A stretch of DNA of 64,000 nucleotides from the NCBI GenBank assembly GCA_025936045.1, contig JAICUB010000028.1:1-64000 (forward strand). The letters run 5' to 3'. Below the pieces are notes generated by a model, which made no database searches, had not been told where the DNA came from, and saw nothing but the letters and a program-made list of their open reading frames with translations. The position numbers and the translations under genes were made by a program. Positions 17,560 to 25,820 of this stretch are shown in pieces (the first letter of the stretch is position 1; each line of letters begins with the position of its first letter). Source of the DNA: Polyangiaceae bacterium (lineage in GTDB: Bacteria; Myxococcota_A; Polyangia; Polyangiales; Polyangiaceae).

Positions 17560-17607
17560 GAAGCCGGACCTGCTGGCAGCACGCGACGCGCGGCGTCGTG
17601 AGGCGGA
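17560..17607 (-). repeat. 48-bp dispersed intergenic repeat, copy B
   Basis: This is the inverted copy of 10443-10490, with three differences in 48 positions. It lies in the short gap between the Gly-rich lipoprotein gene and the coiled-coil gene. Both flanking genes are on the minus strand, so it would be transcribed if they are read through. Confidence 0.75.
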
Positions 17608-17633
17608 CTCGACTATTTTCGGTGGATCGAAGG

Positions 17634-18188
17634 TCAATTCGGCGGGCTCGCGCCTTCGAGTTTGCGGGTGAGCGCCAGCAGGCGCTGTTTCAAGGTGTCG
17701 GCTTCGCGGGCGACTTCGGGAAAGTCGTCGGCACGGGCCGCTTCGAAGAGGGCGCGCGCGTCGTCGGCGATGCGGTTGAGTTGCGCTTTGGCGCCTTCGA
17801 GCAAGGCCGTGCGTTCGCCACCGGCTTGGAGGAGCGCCGTCGCTTCGGCGGCGGCCTGGCCGAGCGCGGCGAACGATTGCATGTGCTCCGCGAGCTTCTG
17901 CATGCGCGCTTGGATTTCGTTCGCGAAGAGGGCGAGCGGTTCGAGCGCCGCCTGCTGGCGCGCTTCCATCTGTTGCATCGCAAGGCCGAGGGAGCGCAGG
18001 CCTGCAGCCATCCGCTCCGGCAAGGCGAGCGCATCGGAGAGCTCCTTCGCGGCGCGCGTGATGTTCTTTTCGGAGTCGAGCCGATGCTTCTGCGCCGCTC
18101 GCGCGAGCGTTTCGAGGCGGACGAGCTCGCTTTCGAGGGTCTCCGCCGCTTGCACGATTTCCGGGACAGCCTTCGGGGGTTTGGCCAT
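17634..18188 (-). CDS. Coiled-coil protein of unknown function
   Basis: The 184-residue protein is almost entirely helical by composition (Ala, Glu, Leu, Gln, Arg) with long heptad-like stretches (RLETLARAAQKHRLDSEKNI, QMEARQQAALEPLALFANEI). There is no signal peptide, membrane segment or Cys residue. It has Met-Ala-Lys-Pro-Pro at the start and ends with Pro-Pro-Asn. I do not recognise a family. A cytoplasmic structural or scaffolding role is only a guess from the coiled coil. Codon usage matches its neighbours, which supports a real gene. Confidence 0.7.
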   Translation of the reverse strand: MAKPPKAVPEIVQAAETLESELVRLETLARAAQKHRLDSEKNITRAAKELSDALALPERMAAGLRSLGLAMQQMEARQQAALEPLALFANEIQARMQKLAEHMQSFAALGQAAAEATALLQAGGERTALLEGAKAQLNRIADDARALFEAARADDFPEVAREADTLKQRLLALTRKLEGASPPN

Positions 18189-18244
18189 GCCGGGCCAGAA
18201 TAGGAGCTTTTTCGTGAGAATGAGTACAAAGGACGCTGCCCGGA

Positions 18245-18352
18245 GTGCACGTGAACTACGCCGAAACGGTGCTGCCGCTCCACGACGGCTTGCCGAAGCT
18301 CCGTGACTTCCCGAAAGAGCTCGGTGGCTCGGGCGAGATGGCGGCGGAGTAA
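18245..18352 (+). CDS. Possible small protein or gene remnant (35 residues)
   Basis: A GTG-started frame encodes VHVNYAETVLPLHDGLPK and continues with a protein-like, low-Arg composition to a TAA at 18350-18352. It looks more like true protein than the neighbouring shadow frames, and no other gene covers this gap. It may be the remaining C-terminal end of a lost gene. There is no clear Shine-Dalgarno sequence and I do not recognise the family. Confidence 0.25.
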   Translation: MHVNYAETVLPLHDGLPKLRDFPKELGGSGEMAAE

Positions 18353-18380
18353 CGAAGAGGCCCGAGCCGCGCGACGGGCG

Positions 18381-19892
18381 TCAGCGAAATGCGGCGCTCG
18401 TCGCGTCGAGCAGCGGGTTCGCGTAGCCGTCGTCGCCGTACGGGAAAGAGACGCCTTCGTTGATGGTCCAGATGATGGCCCCGCCGTAGCCGTTGTCCTT
18501 CACCCACTGGGCTTTGGCCTGGACCGTCTTCACGTCTTCGTACGTGAGAAATTGGGTGGCCGGCCCGGCATCGCCCGGGAATTGGTCGATCCACGCGGGC
18601 CGAAACTCCGAGGGCCACGCGAGGGCCGTGGTTTTGGCGCTGTCGTCCCAGGTGGCGACGGCGCCGCCCTGGTGCTCGAAGTAGCGCGTGATGTTGCCGT
18701 AGGAGAGCTTGGTATCGTCTTCGAACGTCGTCGCGGCGCCGTAGTCTTGGAGCGCGGCGGTGACGGGCGCGCTCACCGCGCGGCCGTAGAAGCCGATGCC
18801 CACGCCGAGCTTCGCCTTCGGGACGCCGAGCGCCGCCCATGCGGCGAGCGACGACGCGACGTCGAACGGGTGATCCGAGCCTTCACCGAGCAGCGGATCG
18901 AGATACCAGACGGCCCAGCCGGGATACGCGCCCGAGCCGGTGTAAGTCATCACGTTCAGCTGATCGACGTCCGCGTGCGCCTTCGACCAGAGCGCCTTCG
19001 TGTCCGCGTCGAGTCCGAGGTTCACGTTGACCGCGCCGACGGGCACCGTGATGAGGAAGCCTGACGGCGCCGCCGCGCGGAGGTCGTGCACGAGACTCGC
19101 GAAGTCGGCATGGTCGATCGCGTCTTCCCAATCGAGATCGACGCCGTCGTAGCCCCAGCCGGCACAGGCCGCGACGATGTCCGCCACGAACGCCGCGCGG
19201 TTCGCCGCGCTCGCCGCCGCGCCGAAGCCGACGCCCGCGCCCGCGCCGCCGAGCGAGATCAGCGGATGCGTGCCACCGGCGCGCGCCGCGCTCGCGAAGT
19301 CCGCCATGCCGCTCGTACCCAGGTTGTCGCTCGCGTTGCTCGAGTCGAGCGTCGCGTACGGGCTGCCCTTCGACGTGGCGGCAGGCGCCCGCGGTTCGAC
19401 GAACGAAATCGCCGCGTGCGTCAGATCCTTCCACGCGATCTGGTCGAGTGGGTACTGCTCCGTCTGCCAGACCGCCCAATAGCCGTAGACCCACGCGCTC
19501 GAGCCGCCGCCGGTCGCGCCGCTCGAACCGGCCGCGCCCGCCTCGGCGGCGCCGCTCGCTCCGGGGTCCACGCCGCCGCTCGCGTGCTCGAGCCCAGCCA
19601 TCCCACCGTCGCTAGTGCTGCGCCCTGCGCCGCCTCCGCGACCACCGACGCTCCCGCCCTGACCGTGGGTCGCCGCGCCACCCTGGCCCGCCGCCGCTCC
19701 CCCCTGGCCGCCGCCATTGCCTGCGCCGGCCGTCGCCGCCCCGGCCGCACTCGACCCCGCGCTCCCGCCCGGCGCGTCCGTACCCGTTTTGGTCGCTGAG
19801 CTACACGCGGCGCAAGCGATCAGCGCCACCGCGAGTGCTCCCTCGACTCCACTCCGCGTCACTCGCCCACACGCCGAGTCAGGCACGCTCAT
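18381..19892 (-). CDS. GH18 chitinase-like lipoprotein
   Basis: The 503-residue product has a lipoprotein-type signal (VALIACAAC), a Gly/Ala/Ser linker to about residue 130 and a GH18 TIM barrel. The catalytic signature DxxDxDxE is intact as Asp249, Asp252, Asp254 and Glu256 in GYDGVDLDWED. Other family features include VYGYWAVW at the first strand, HPLISLGGAG at the third and AIIWTINEGV near the last. It should hydrolyse chitin or related GlcNAc polymers from the cell surface, fitting a predatory or degradative lifestyle. It is on the same strand as the two calcium-repeat genes upstream but after a terminator, so it is probably transcribed separately. Confidence 0.92.
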   Translation of the reverse strand: MSVPDSACGRVTRSGVEGALAVALIACAACSSATKTGTDAPGGSAGSSAAGAATAGAGNGGGQGGAAAGQGGAATHGQGGSVGGRGGGAGRSTSDGGMAGLEHASGGVDPGASGAAEAGAAGSSGATGGGSSAWVYGYWAVWQTEQYPLDQIAWKDLTHAAISFVEPRAPAATSKGSPYATLDSSNASDNLGTSGMADFASAARAGGTHPLISLGGAGAGVGFGAAASAANRAAFVADIVAACAGWGYDGVDLDWEDAIDHADFASLVHDLRAAAPSGFLITVPVGAVNVNLGLDADTKALWSKAHADVDQLNVMTYTGSGAYPGWAVWYLDPLLGEGSDHPFDVASSLAAWAALGVPKAKLGVGIGFYGRAVSAPVTAALQDYGAATTFEDDTKLSYGNITRYFEHQGGAVATWDDSAKTTALAWPSEFRPAWIDQFPGDAGPATQFLTYEDVKTVQAKAQWVKDNGYGGAIIWTINEGVSFPYGDDGYANPLLDATSAAFR

Positions 19893-19941
19893 GCAGATTA
19901 TTACGCACCCTCACCCCACAAAAAACAACCGCACAAAGCAG

Positions 19942-19970
19942 AAACGGGGCGTCTTTCGGACGCCCCGTTT
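19942..19970 (-). terminator. Strong hairpin terminator after calcium-repeat gene
   Basis: AAACGGGGCGTC and GACGCCCCGTTT form a perfect 12-bp stem around TTTCG, 24 bases after the stop of the gene ending at 19995. On the minus strand it is followed by a T-rich stretch (rc of AAAAAACAACCGC). A Rho-independent terminator is the best reading. Confidence 0.8.
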
Positions 19971-19994
19971 CGGGTCAGGAGCTCACGGAAGGAT

Positions 19995-22007
19995 TCAGAG
20001 CTCGCAGTCGTGAACCACGTCGGTCGTCGCGTCGTAGATGCACACGTCGCCGTCGCCCGCTTGCGTGGAGGCCGCGTCGCCGTCGAGCGTGTCCTTCACG
20101 GTGTGCGCGCCGCTGTCGAGCGTGTCGTTGCCGTCGTCGCCTTCGAGCGCGTCGTCACCGGCGTCGCCGTAGAGGAAGTCGTTGCCCGCGCCGCCGACGA
20201 GCGTGTCGCCGCCCGCGCCGCCTTCGAGGATGTCGTCCGTCGCCGCGCCCGTGAGCGTGTCGCCGGCCGTTCCGCCGATGAGGTGCGTCACGTTGACCAC
20301 CGAGTCCTGTTCGGCCGACTCGCCGTCGTGGTCCGAGCAAGCGGCGGGGAGGTTCTGCCCGCTCGCGGCGCCCGTGATGTGCGCGCTGTCCGCGCAGAGC
20401 GTGATCGTGAGGGCATTGGTGCGGCCGCTGTAGTCAGCCGTATCGACGCCGGTCGTGTCGTGGGTGCCGCCGTTGAGGATGTCGTTGCCGTCGCCGTAGT
20501 TTTCGGCAGCCATCAGGTTGAACAGGCTGTCCACGGCGCCTTCGAGGAAGGTGTCGTCGCCGGCTTCGCCGTTCAGCGTGTCGTTGCCGCTGTTGCCCGT
20601 GATCTTGTCGTTACCGGCGCCCGCGTTGATGACGTCGTCGCCCGGGCCGCCGTGGATTTCATCCGCGTTCGGCGAGCCGGTGATGGTGTCGTTGCCTTGG
20701 CCACCGAGGACGATCTCGACGTCGGCCTTGATGTTGTCCTTCTCGCCGCTCTCGCCGTCGTTCGCCGCGGTGTCGAGCAGGATGGTGAGCGCGTTCGTGC
20801 GGTTCTCGTAGTCGACCGTGTCGGTGCCGGCGCCTCCGTTCATGGTGTCGCCGCAGTCGGCCGCCGCGCCCTGGTCGAACTTGTCGTTGCCGTTCTCGCC
20901 GTCGAGCACGTCGACATCGGACGTGCAGGTGCCGTTGCCGGTGCCGCCGCTGAGTATGTCGTCGCCGTCGCCGCCCTGGATGTGGTTCGAGTTCGTGTTG
21001 CCCATGATGGCGTCGTTGCCGCTGCCCGCCACGAAGTCCTCCACGTCGGCGCCGATGGTGTCGCCCTCCATGGTGGCCTTGTCGCCGCACAAGGTCGAGC
21101 CGTCCATGGTGCAGCCCAGGTCCGCCGTGCGCACCGAGTAGTCGGCCTTGTCCGTGCCGGCGCCGCCCTTGAAGCTGTCGCCCCCGTCACCGACCGCCGA
21201 GGCCTTGAAGATGTCGTTGCCGTTGCCGCCGTCGATCGTGTCGGCGCCGTTGCCGCCCGTGATGAGGTCGTCGCCGTCGCCGCCGTTGATCGTGAGCGCA
21301 GCCGTGACGGGCGTGAGGGCCGTGACTTGCGCGCCGGCGAGGTTCGTCGCGGTGATCGCGCCGCCTTGCGCGGTGAACACGTCGGCGCCGGCGCCCAGAC
21401 TGATCGCGTAGCTGTCCGCGTTCTTGACGACGACGTCGGCGAATTTGTCGCCGGAGATCTCGAAGTAGACGTTGCCGCTGTCCATGCCGGCCGTCCACTT
21501 GTCGGCGCTGTTCGAGCCGCGGAGCGAGAAAGAGTCGGCGCCGCTGACCATGTCGATGGTGATGCCGCCCGTCGCGGAAATCATGCTGCCGAGAGCGCCC
21601 GAAAGCGTGTCGAGCACGATCTTCTCGTCGGCCGAGGTGCCGAGGATGCTCACCTTCTTGACGAGCGTGGGCGTGAGCTTGGTGATGACGCCGTTGCTGT
21701 CTTGCTTGACGCAGGTGTAACCGTTGACCGTGACGTAGCCGTTGACGACGCCCATGACGAGCGAGGTGACGCCGCTACCCATGACGAGCCCGAGCGCGCC
21801 GCTCGACGCCGTGAAGCCCGAGCTCGGCCCCTGCGAGCACGTGGGAACTTCGACGCCGAGAGCCGCAGCCGATTCCGCGGTGTCCGTTTCCTGTGCGCTG
21901 TTTTGCTCGACGGAGCAGGCGAGGAGGGTCGTCGGGAGCGCGCACACGAGGGTACGGGCCAAACTGCGGAATAATGGGCTCTTGTAACGCTTCATGGTGT
22001 TTGCCAT
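19995..22007 (-). CDS. Secreted RTX-type calcium-binding repeat protein
   Basis: The 670-residue protein begins with an export signal and lipobox-like LPTTLLAC near residue 30, a Gln/Ser/Glu-rich spacer, and then from about residue 200 onward repeated nonapeptide-like units GGxGxDxL (for example GGDGDDLITGGNGADTIDGG), which coordinate Ca2+ in parallel beta-rolls. Between repeat blocks are DYSxRTNALTI segments. It ends with a short CIYDATTDVVHDCEL tail shared with the paralog at 22353-23780. The role is probably extracellular structural or adhesive; no protease or lipase domain is present. The start may be the second ATG at 21995. Confidence 0.88.
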   Translation of the reverse strand: MANTMKRYKSPLFRSLARTLVCALPTTLLACSVEQNSAQETDTAESAAALGVEVPTCSQGPSSGFTASSGALGLVMGSGVTSLVMGVVNGYVTVNGYTCVKQDSNGVITKLTPTLVKKVSILGTSADEKIVLDTLSGALGSMISATGGITIDMVSGADSFSLRGSNSADKWTAGMDSGNVYFEISGDKFADVVVKNADSYAISLGAGADVFTAQGGAITATNLAGAQVTALTPVTAALTINGGDGDDLITGGNGADTIDGGNGNDIFKASAVGDGGDSFKGGAGTDKADYSVRTADLGCTMDGSTLCGDKATMEGDTIGADVEDFVAGSGNDAIMGNTNSNHIQGGDGDDILSGGTGNGTCTSDVDVLDGENGNDKFDQGAAADCGDTMNGGAGTDTVDYENRTNALTILLDTAANDGESGEKDNIKADVEIVLGGQGNDTITGSPNADEIHGGPGDDVINAGAGNDKITGNSGNDTLNGEAGDDTFLEGAVDSLFNLMAAENYGDGNDILNGGTHDTTGVDTADYSGRTNALTITLCADSAHITGAASGQNLPAACSDHDGESAEQDSVVNVTHLIGGTAGDTLTGAATDDILEGGAGGDTLVGGAGNDFLYGDAGDDALEGDDGNDTLDSGAHTVKDTLDGDAASTQAGDGDVCIYDATTDVVHDCEL

Positions 22008-22020
22008 TCCTTGGAGTAGT

Positions 22021-22043
22021 TGACGTGGGTGGTTGCCACGTCA
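22021..22043. promoter_or_regulatory. Perfect palindrome upstream of calcium-repeat gene
   Basis: TGACGTGG and CCACGTCA form a perfect 8-bp inverted repeat around GTGGTTG, 13 bases before the start codon at 22007. It could be an operator or a leader hairpin. The rest of the gap to 22352 shows no gene and no further clear signal. Confidence 0.45.
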
Positions 22044-22352
22044 CCTTCGTGGCAGGGCCGACCTGAGCTCCGGCGCCTCGCGGCCAACCTCGGAACTCAT
22101 GCCGTGCAGGACTTTTGAAACGGCTTGGCGCGACAGGCCTTGAGCGAAATCCGCAGATCTATTTTCGACACGGCAGCCGATTTCGGGCCTTAACTCCGGT
22201 ACACGTGCGCCGTGTCCGCGAATTCGGGCGGATCGGCGGGGCACGCGCGCAGCCGTGCACACAACGCCCTTCGTTTGTACACGCCCCCGCCAGGCACGCC
22301 GGGATCCCCGCCTCGAAGCCGCGCTTCGAATGCGGTAGCCGTCAGTCGAGCT
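22044..22352. other. Intergenic region with no recognised gene
   Basis: About 300 bases between two minus-strand calcium-repeat genes. No convincing reading frame, RNA or repeat was seen. It must contain the promoter of the downstream gene at 19995-22007 and the 3' end of the upstream one. Confidence 0.5.
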
Positions 22353-23780
22353 TCAGAGCTCGCAAGCGACGGCGGTGTCGGCAGGTGTGCGTATGCAGAT
22401 GTCGCCGTCGCTCGCGCCGCCGTCGAGGGCGTTCACGCCGTCGCCGCCGTCGAGCAAGTCGTCGCCGTCGCCGCCCGTGAGCACGTCGTCGCCGGTGTCG
22501 CCGTAGATGAAGTCGTCGCCCGCCTGGCCGTCGATGTGGTCGTCGCCGGTGTCGCCGTACAAGAAGTCGCCGCCCTCCCCGCCGATGATCACGTCGTTGC
22601 CCGCGCCGCCCCAAATCTTGTTGGAGGCCGCGCTGCCCGTCAGTTGGTCGTCGCCGTCGCCGCCCCGCACGTTCTCGACGCTCACGTCGATGTTGTCGTA
22701 CTCCCCCGCCTCGCCGTCGTCGGCGCCGCTCGCGAGCGTCGCGGTGAGCGGCGCCGTGCGGCCCGCGTAGTCCACGAAATCCTCCCCGTCGTTACCGGCG
22801 AACACGTCGGAGCCGCCCGGGTCGCGGCCGGCCAGCATGGTGTCGTTGCCGATGCCGCCGTTGTATTCGTCGCCGGCGGAGCCGCCGAGCAAGAGGTCGT
22901 TCGCGCCGCCGCCGAAGAGCTTCATCGGTACGGCGACCGGCGCGAGTCCGAGGTCCTTGCCGTCGCCCATGATCAGGTCGGGCATGGCGCCGGTCGAGAC
23001 GATCACCTTGTCGGCGCCGCGCGTGCGAACGTCGGGCACGAGATCGGCGCTGAAATCACAGAGGATCGCGTCGCCGTCCGTGCCGAAGCGGATTGCGTCC
23101 GAAGCGCTCGAGCCGAGCACGACGAGCACGTCGTTGCCGTCGCCGAGGTCGAAGTCGAAGCCATTGCCGCCGAGCAGCGCCTTACCGTAGTCCCCGCTGC
23201 CGTCGAGGTACACGGTATCGTCCTCGGCGCCGCCCGTGACGCTGAGCGATTTCACGGCGGCGGTCGTCGCCTTGGTCTTGCCGTCGGCTGCGACGCACGT
23301 CTTGCTGTTCACGGTGACGACACCCCCTGCGACGCGGATGATGGCGGCCCCTTGCGTCGAATCGAGCGTGAGCGTGAGCGCGCCCGTGTCGGCGTCGAAC
23401 GCGCTGCAGCCGCTGACGGGCCGCACGAGCTCGGGACCGTTCAGCGTGACGCCGTCGAACGTCGTGCCGTCGGCGCCGGGGTCGAGCGCGGTGGGATCGA
23501 GCCCAGGGTTCGTGCCGCCGCCTTGCGCGCCCGAGCCTGCGTCTGCCGCGCCCGTATCGCCGCTGCCCGCGTCGCCGCCGGCCGTGGAGCCGCCCGAGCC
23601 GCCCGAGCTGCTCTTGCCGCCTTTGCCCGAGCTCGTCGCTGCGCCGCTACCGCCTTTGCCCGCGCCGTCGCCCTTGTCGCCGCCGCAACCGACCGGGAGT
23701 GCGAGAAACACCCACGCGGCTACGCCCGCCCACGCCGCAACACTTCCGAGCATCCGCTCACTCACGCGCATCGTTCGCAT
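22353..23780 (-). CDS. RTX-type calcium-binding repeat lipoprotein (paralog)
   Basis: The 475-residue product has a lipoprotein signal (FLALPVGCGG), a Gly/Lys/Ser linker to about residue 85, then a beta-rich region with an ADGKTKATTAAVKSLSVTGG segment. It finishes with a run of GGxGxDxx nonapeptides (GGAGNDVIIGGEGGDFLYGD) and a CIRTPADTAVACEL tail. The tail and the DYAGRTAPLTATL segment match the neighbouring gene at 19995-22007, so the two are tandem paralogs; this one carries the Gly-rich lipoprotein linker and the other does not. A surface calcium-dependent structural role is inferred. Confidence 0.87.
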   Translation of the reverse strand: MRTMRVSERMLGSVAAWAGVAAWVFLALPVGCGGDKGDGAGKGGSGAATSSGKGGKSSSGGSGGSTAGGDAGSGDTGAADAGSGAQGGGTNPGLDPTALDPGADGTTFDGVTLNGPELVRPVSGCSAFDADTGALTLTLDSTQGAAIIRVAGGVVTVNSKTCVAADGKTKATTAAVKSLSVTGGAEDDTVYLDGSGDYGKALLGGNGFDFDLGDGNDVLVVLGSSASDAIRFGTDGDAILCDFSADLVPDVRTRGADKVIVSTGAMPDLIMGDGKDLGLAPVAVPMKLFGGGANDLLLGGSAGDEYNGGIGNDTMLAGRDPGGSDVFAGNDGEDFVDYAGRTAPLTATLASGADDGEAGEYDNIDVSVENVRGGDGDDQLTGSAASNKIWGGAGNDVIIGGEGGDFLYGDTGDDHIDGQAGDDFIYGDTGDDVLTGGDGDDLLDGGDGVNALDGGASDGDICIRTPADTAVACEL

Positions 23781-23883
23781 GCCTTGGTTCTCGGCTACGA
23801 ACGGTCGGGGTCGCCCGAGCTTAAGCCTCAGGCGTCTCTGCTTGGGACACGCGGCGCGCCCGCGCCGTCGAGTCGCTTAAACG

Positions 23884-23919
23884 ACACCGCGCGCTGGCGG
23901 AGGATCCAGCGCGCGGTGT
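23884..23919 (-). terminator. Long hairpin after trypsin-like protease gene
   Basis: ACACCGCGCGCTGG and CCAGCGCGCGGTGT form a perfect 14-bp stem around an 8-base loop, between the protease stop at 23983 and the start of the next gene at 23780. The downstream minus-strand sequence has only a short T run (CGTTTAAG), so it may act with Rho or as a transcript-end stabiliser. Confidence 0.65.
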
Positions 23920-23982
23920 AAGTCGGTGTGTTCAGCGAACCTGAGCCGGAGCGATCCGGCGAGGCCGAGCTCACCGTCGTGC

Positions 23983-25425
23983 TCAGTAGTAGAGGCAGGT
24001 AATGAGGGCGTTGAACTGATCGTCGCAGGCCGGGGACATCGGAGCGGGAGCGCGACCCGGGCTCGAGCAATCCCAATTCGACGCATCGGACGAAAGCCCG
24101 GCCGCACACTTGAGGTAGTCGCCGTAGGCGTCCCCGCAGCCGTAACTGTCGAGGACGGCCGCCTCGCCCGTGCAGTCGCTCATGCAGTCGGCGCGATGTG
24201 CCGTCGGCGAGGCGCACGCAGCCTCGAGCTCGTTGTTGCACGCGTCGCCGCAAAGGAGCGCCGCGTCCTTCGGATCGCAGGCGGGCGAGTGCGAGTCGGC
24301 GCGCACCGTGGTGCTCCTCGAGTGCGGCGGATCGAGCTTCCACCGCAGGCTGTCGCGAGCGCTGAATTCGACGCTGAACGCGAACGCCTGGTCGCCGGGC
24401 GCGAAGTCCGCTGGGCGCGCGTTCTTCGTGTCGCCCGGCAGTGAGTTGTGCGGGCCGTAGGGCACGTTCACCGTCACGCCGTTCTCGTTGTCGTAGCCGA
24501 AGCGGGCCTTGTACTTGCCGTTCGCCTCGTGCTCGACGCATTCGAGACGCGGGGTCAGGTCCGCCTTGCCGTTGCGAGCCATCTCTGCGTCGAAGTAGTC
24601 GAGGAACGGATCGATGCGCGTGTAGATCGCGTAGTCCTCGCAGGAGAGGCCGGTCCAGAACATCACGCCGGCGAGCTCTTGCTGGCCGTGGGCCTCGACG
24701 AGCAGCGGGCCACCGGAGTCGCCCGCGCAGGCGTTGGCGTGCGGCGCGTGGCCGTCGATCTTGAGCAGGTTCGCGCGGATGTTCGGATCGAGGATGCCGG
24801 GGTTCGGGTCGTCGGCGTGGTAATCGGCCGCGGTCGGAGAACCGAGGATCTTTGCGTAGGCGCTGCGCTCGATGCCGTAGCCCTCGACTTGCGAGAGGTC
24901 CGGTGTGTCGGCCTTGTTCGCACCCCAGCCGACGATTTCGCCGCTGTCGGTGCGATCACCGATGTGACGACGATCGAGCGAGATGGGATCGAAGGGGAGC
25001 TCCCGGTCGAGGAACAAAATCGACAAGTCCGGATAGTTCACGCTCGCGCTGTAGTTCGGGTTCACGACCGAAGTCTCGATGCGCGCCCAGTTCGAACGCT
25101 TGCCGGGCGCGGGAATGTTCGGCAGATCGTTCACGTCGTTCAGGTAGTCCTTGCCGAAGTAGACGAAGCCCTGGTCGGGGATCTGGTCGCTGCGCATGCA
25201 GTGAGCCGCGGTCACGACCACGCGTGGGGCGATGTAGGTGCCGGTGCACAACGTCGTTCCGCCGAAGCCAGCGAAGTGAACCGCCACGACTTGGGGAAGT
25301 CCCCTCTCGACTTTACCTCGGACGATGTTCTCGCTCTCCTCACCGACCGACCCGTCGGGCGCGCTCCCCGCACAGGCGACGAGAACCGTACCGACCAACC
25401 CCAAAACAGCGATGCGCAGATTCAC
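23983..25425 (-). CDS. Secreted trypsin-like serine protease with Cys-rich C-terminal region
   Basis: The 480-residue protein has a lipoprotein-like signal (GTVLVACAGS) and an S1 peptidase domain with the full triad: His in VVVTAAHC, Asp in YPDLSILFLD and Ser in CAGDSGGP. A beta-sandwich-like middle region (about residues 290-370) follows, then a Cys-rich tail (CDPKDAALLCGDACNNELEA, CMSDCTGEAA, CGDAYGDYLKCAAG) that resembles myxobacterial Cys-rich modules. It would cleave proteins at the surface or outside the cell. It is divergent from the ThDP enzyme gene across a 395-bp gap with operator-like repeats. Confidence 0.92.
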   Translation of the reverse strand: MNLRIAVLGLVGTVLVACAGSAPDGSVGEESENIVRGKVERGLPQVVAVHFAGFGGTTLCTGTYIAPRVVVTAAHCMRSDQIPDQGFVYFGKDYLNDVNDLPNIPAPGKRSNWARIETSVVNPNYSASVNYPDLSILFLDRELPFDPISLDRRHIGDRTDSGEIVGWGANKADTPDLSQVEGYGIERSAYAKILGSPTAADYHADDPNPGILDPNIRANLLKIDGHAPHANACAGDSGGPLLVEAHGQQELAGVMFWTGLSCEDYAIYTRIDPFLDYFDAEMARNGKADLTPRLECVEHEANGKYKARFGYDNENGVTVNVPYGPHNSLPGDTKNARPADFAPGDQAFAFSVEFSARDSLRWKLDPPHSRSTTVRADSHSPACDPKDAALLCGDACNNELEAACASPTAHRADCMSDCTGEAAVLDSYGCGDAYGDYLKCAAGLSSDASNWDCSSPGRAPAPMSPACDDQFNALITCLYY

Positions 25426-25820
25426 TTGGTGACCTCCGGAGTAGGTCGACCCCTAGTGCAATCGAGGTGCCAGCCTTCCGGACGATCGGATGTGTAATTT
25501 TACCGAGAATTTGCAGATCGTGCGGTGCACAACTCGTGTGGGTGATGCACGACTCGGATAAGGTGAGTTCGAGTCGTGCACGTGTCGACTCGGCGACATG
25601 TCGGGAAGCGGCCCACGTTTCCCGCGGTTTTGTGGGGTAAAGTGAGTGTCGCGCCCCGCGCGTGCGAGTGACTTCTGCACACCGCATGCCGTTGTTTCAA
25701 TCCGAGACGGGGGAAAAAAGCGACGAGGCCCCTCTTAATTCAGCACCTAGTGCGCCCGTCTGGCAGGCACACGGATGTTCACCCACATGGGGCTGGACGC
25801 CTTCTCACGATAGGATCGCA
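25426..25820. other. Intergenic region with operator-like repeats
   Basis: A 395-bp gap between divergent protease and ThDP-enzyme genes. It holds the repeat group at 25526-25580 and A/T-rich segments (GTGTAATTTTACC) that could be promoter elements. The frame of the downstream enzyme is open through part of it, but the sequence there is not protein-like. Confidence 0.55.
25526..25580. promoter_or_regulatory. Three copies of an 11-bp operator-like motif
   Basis: TGCACAACTCG (25526-25536) and TGCACGACTCG (25546-25556) are direct copies exactly 20 bp apart, and CGAGTCGTGCA (25570-25580) is the perfect inverted copy of the second across a 13-bp spacer. Regular two-turn spacing on one helix face is typical of regulator binding sites. 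The regulator is unknown. Confidence 0.6.

Noticed and set aside
20010..21974. A 654-residue plus-strand frame opposite the calcium-repeat gene.
   Set aside because: It is Val/Arg/Ala-rich and repetitive because it mirrors the GGxGxDxL repeats; no real protein features.
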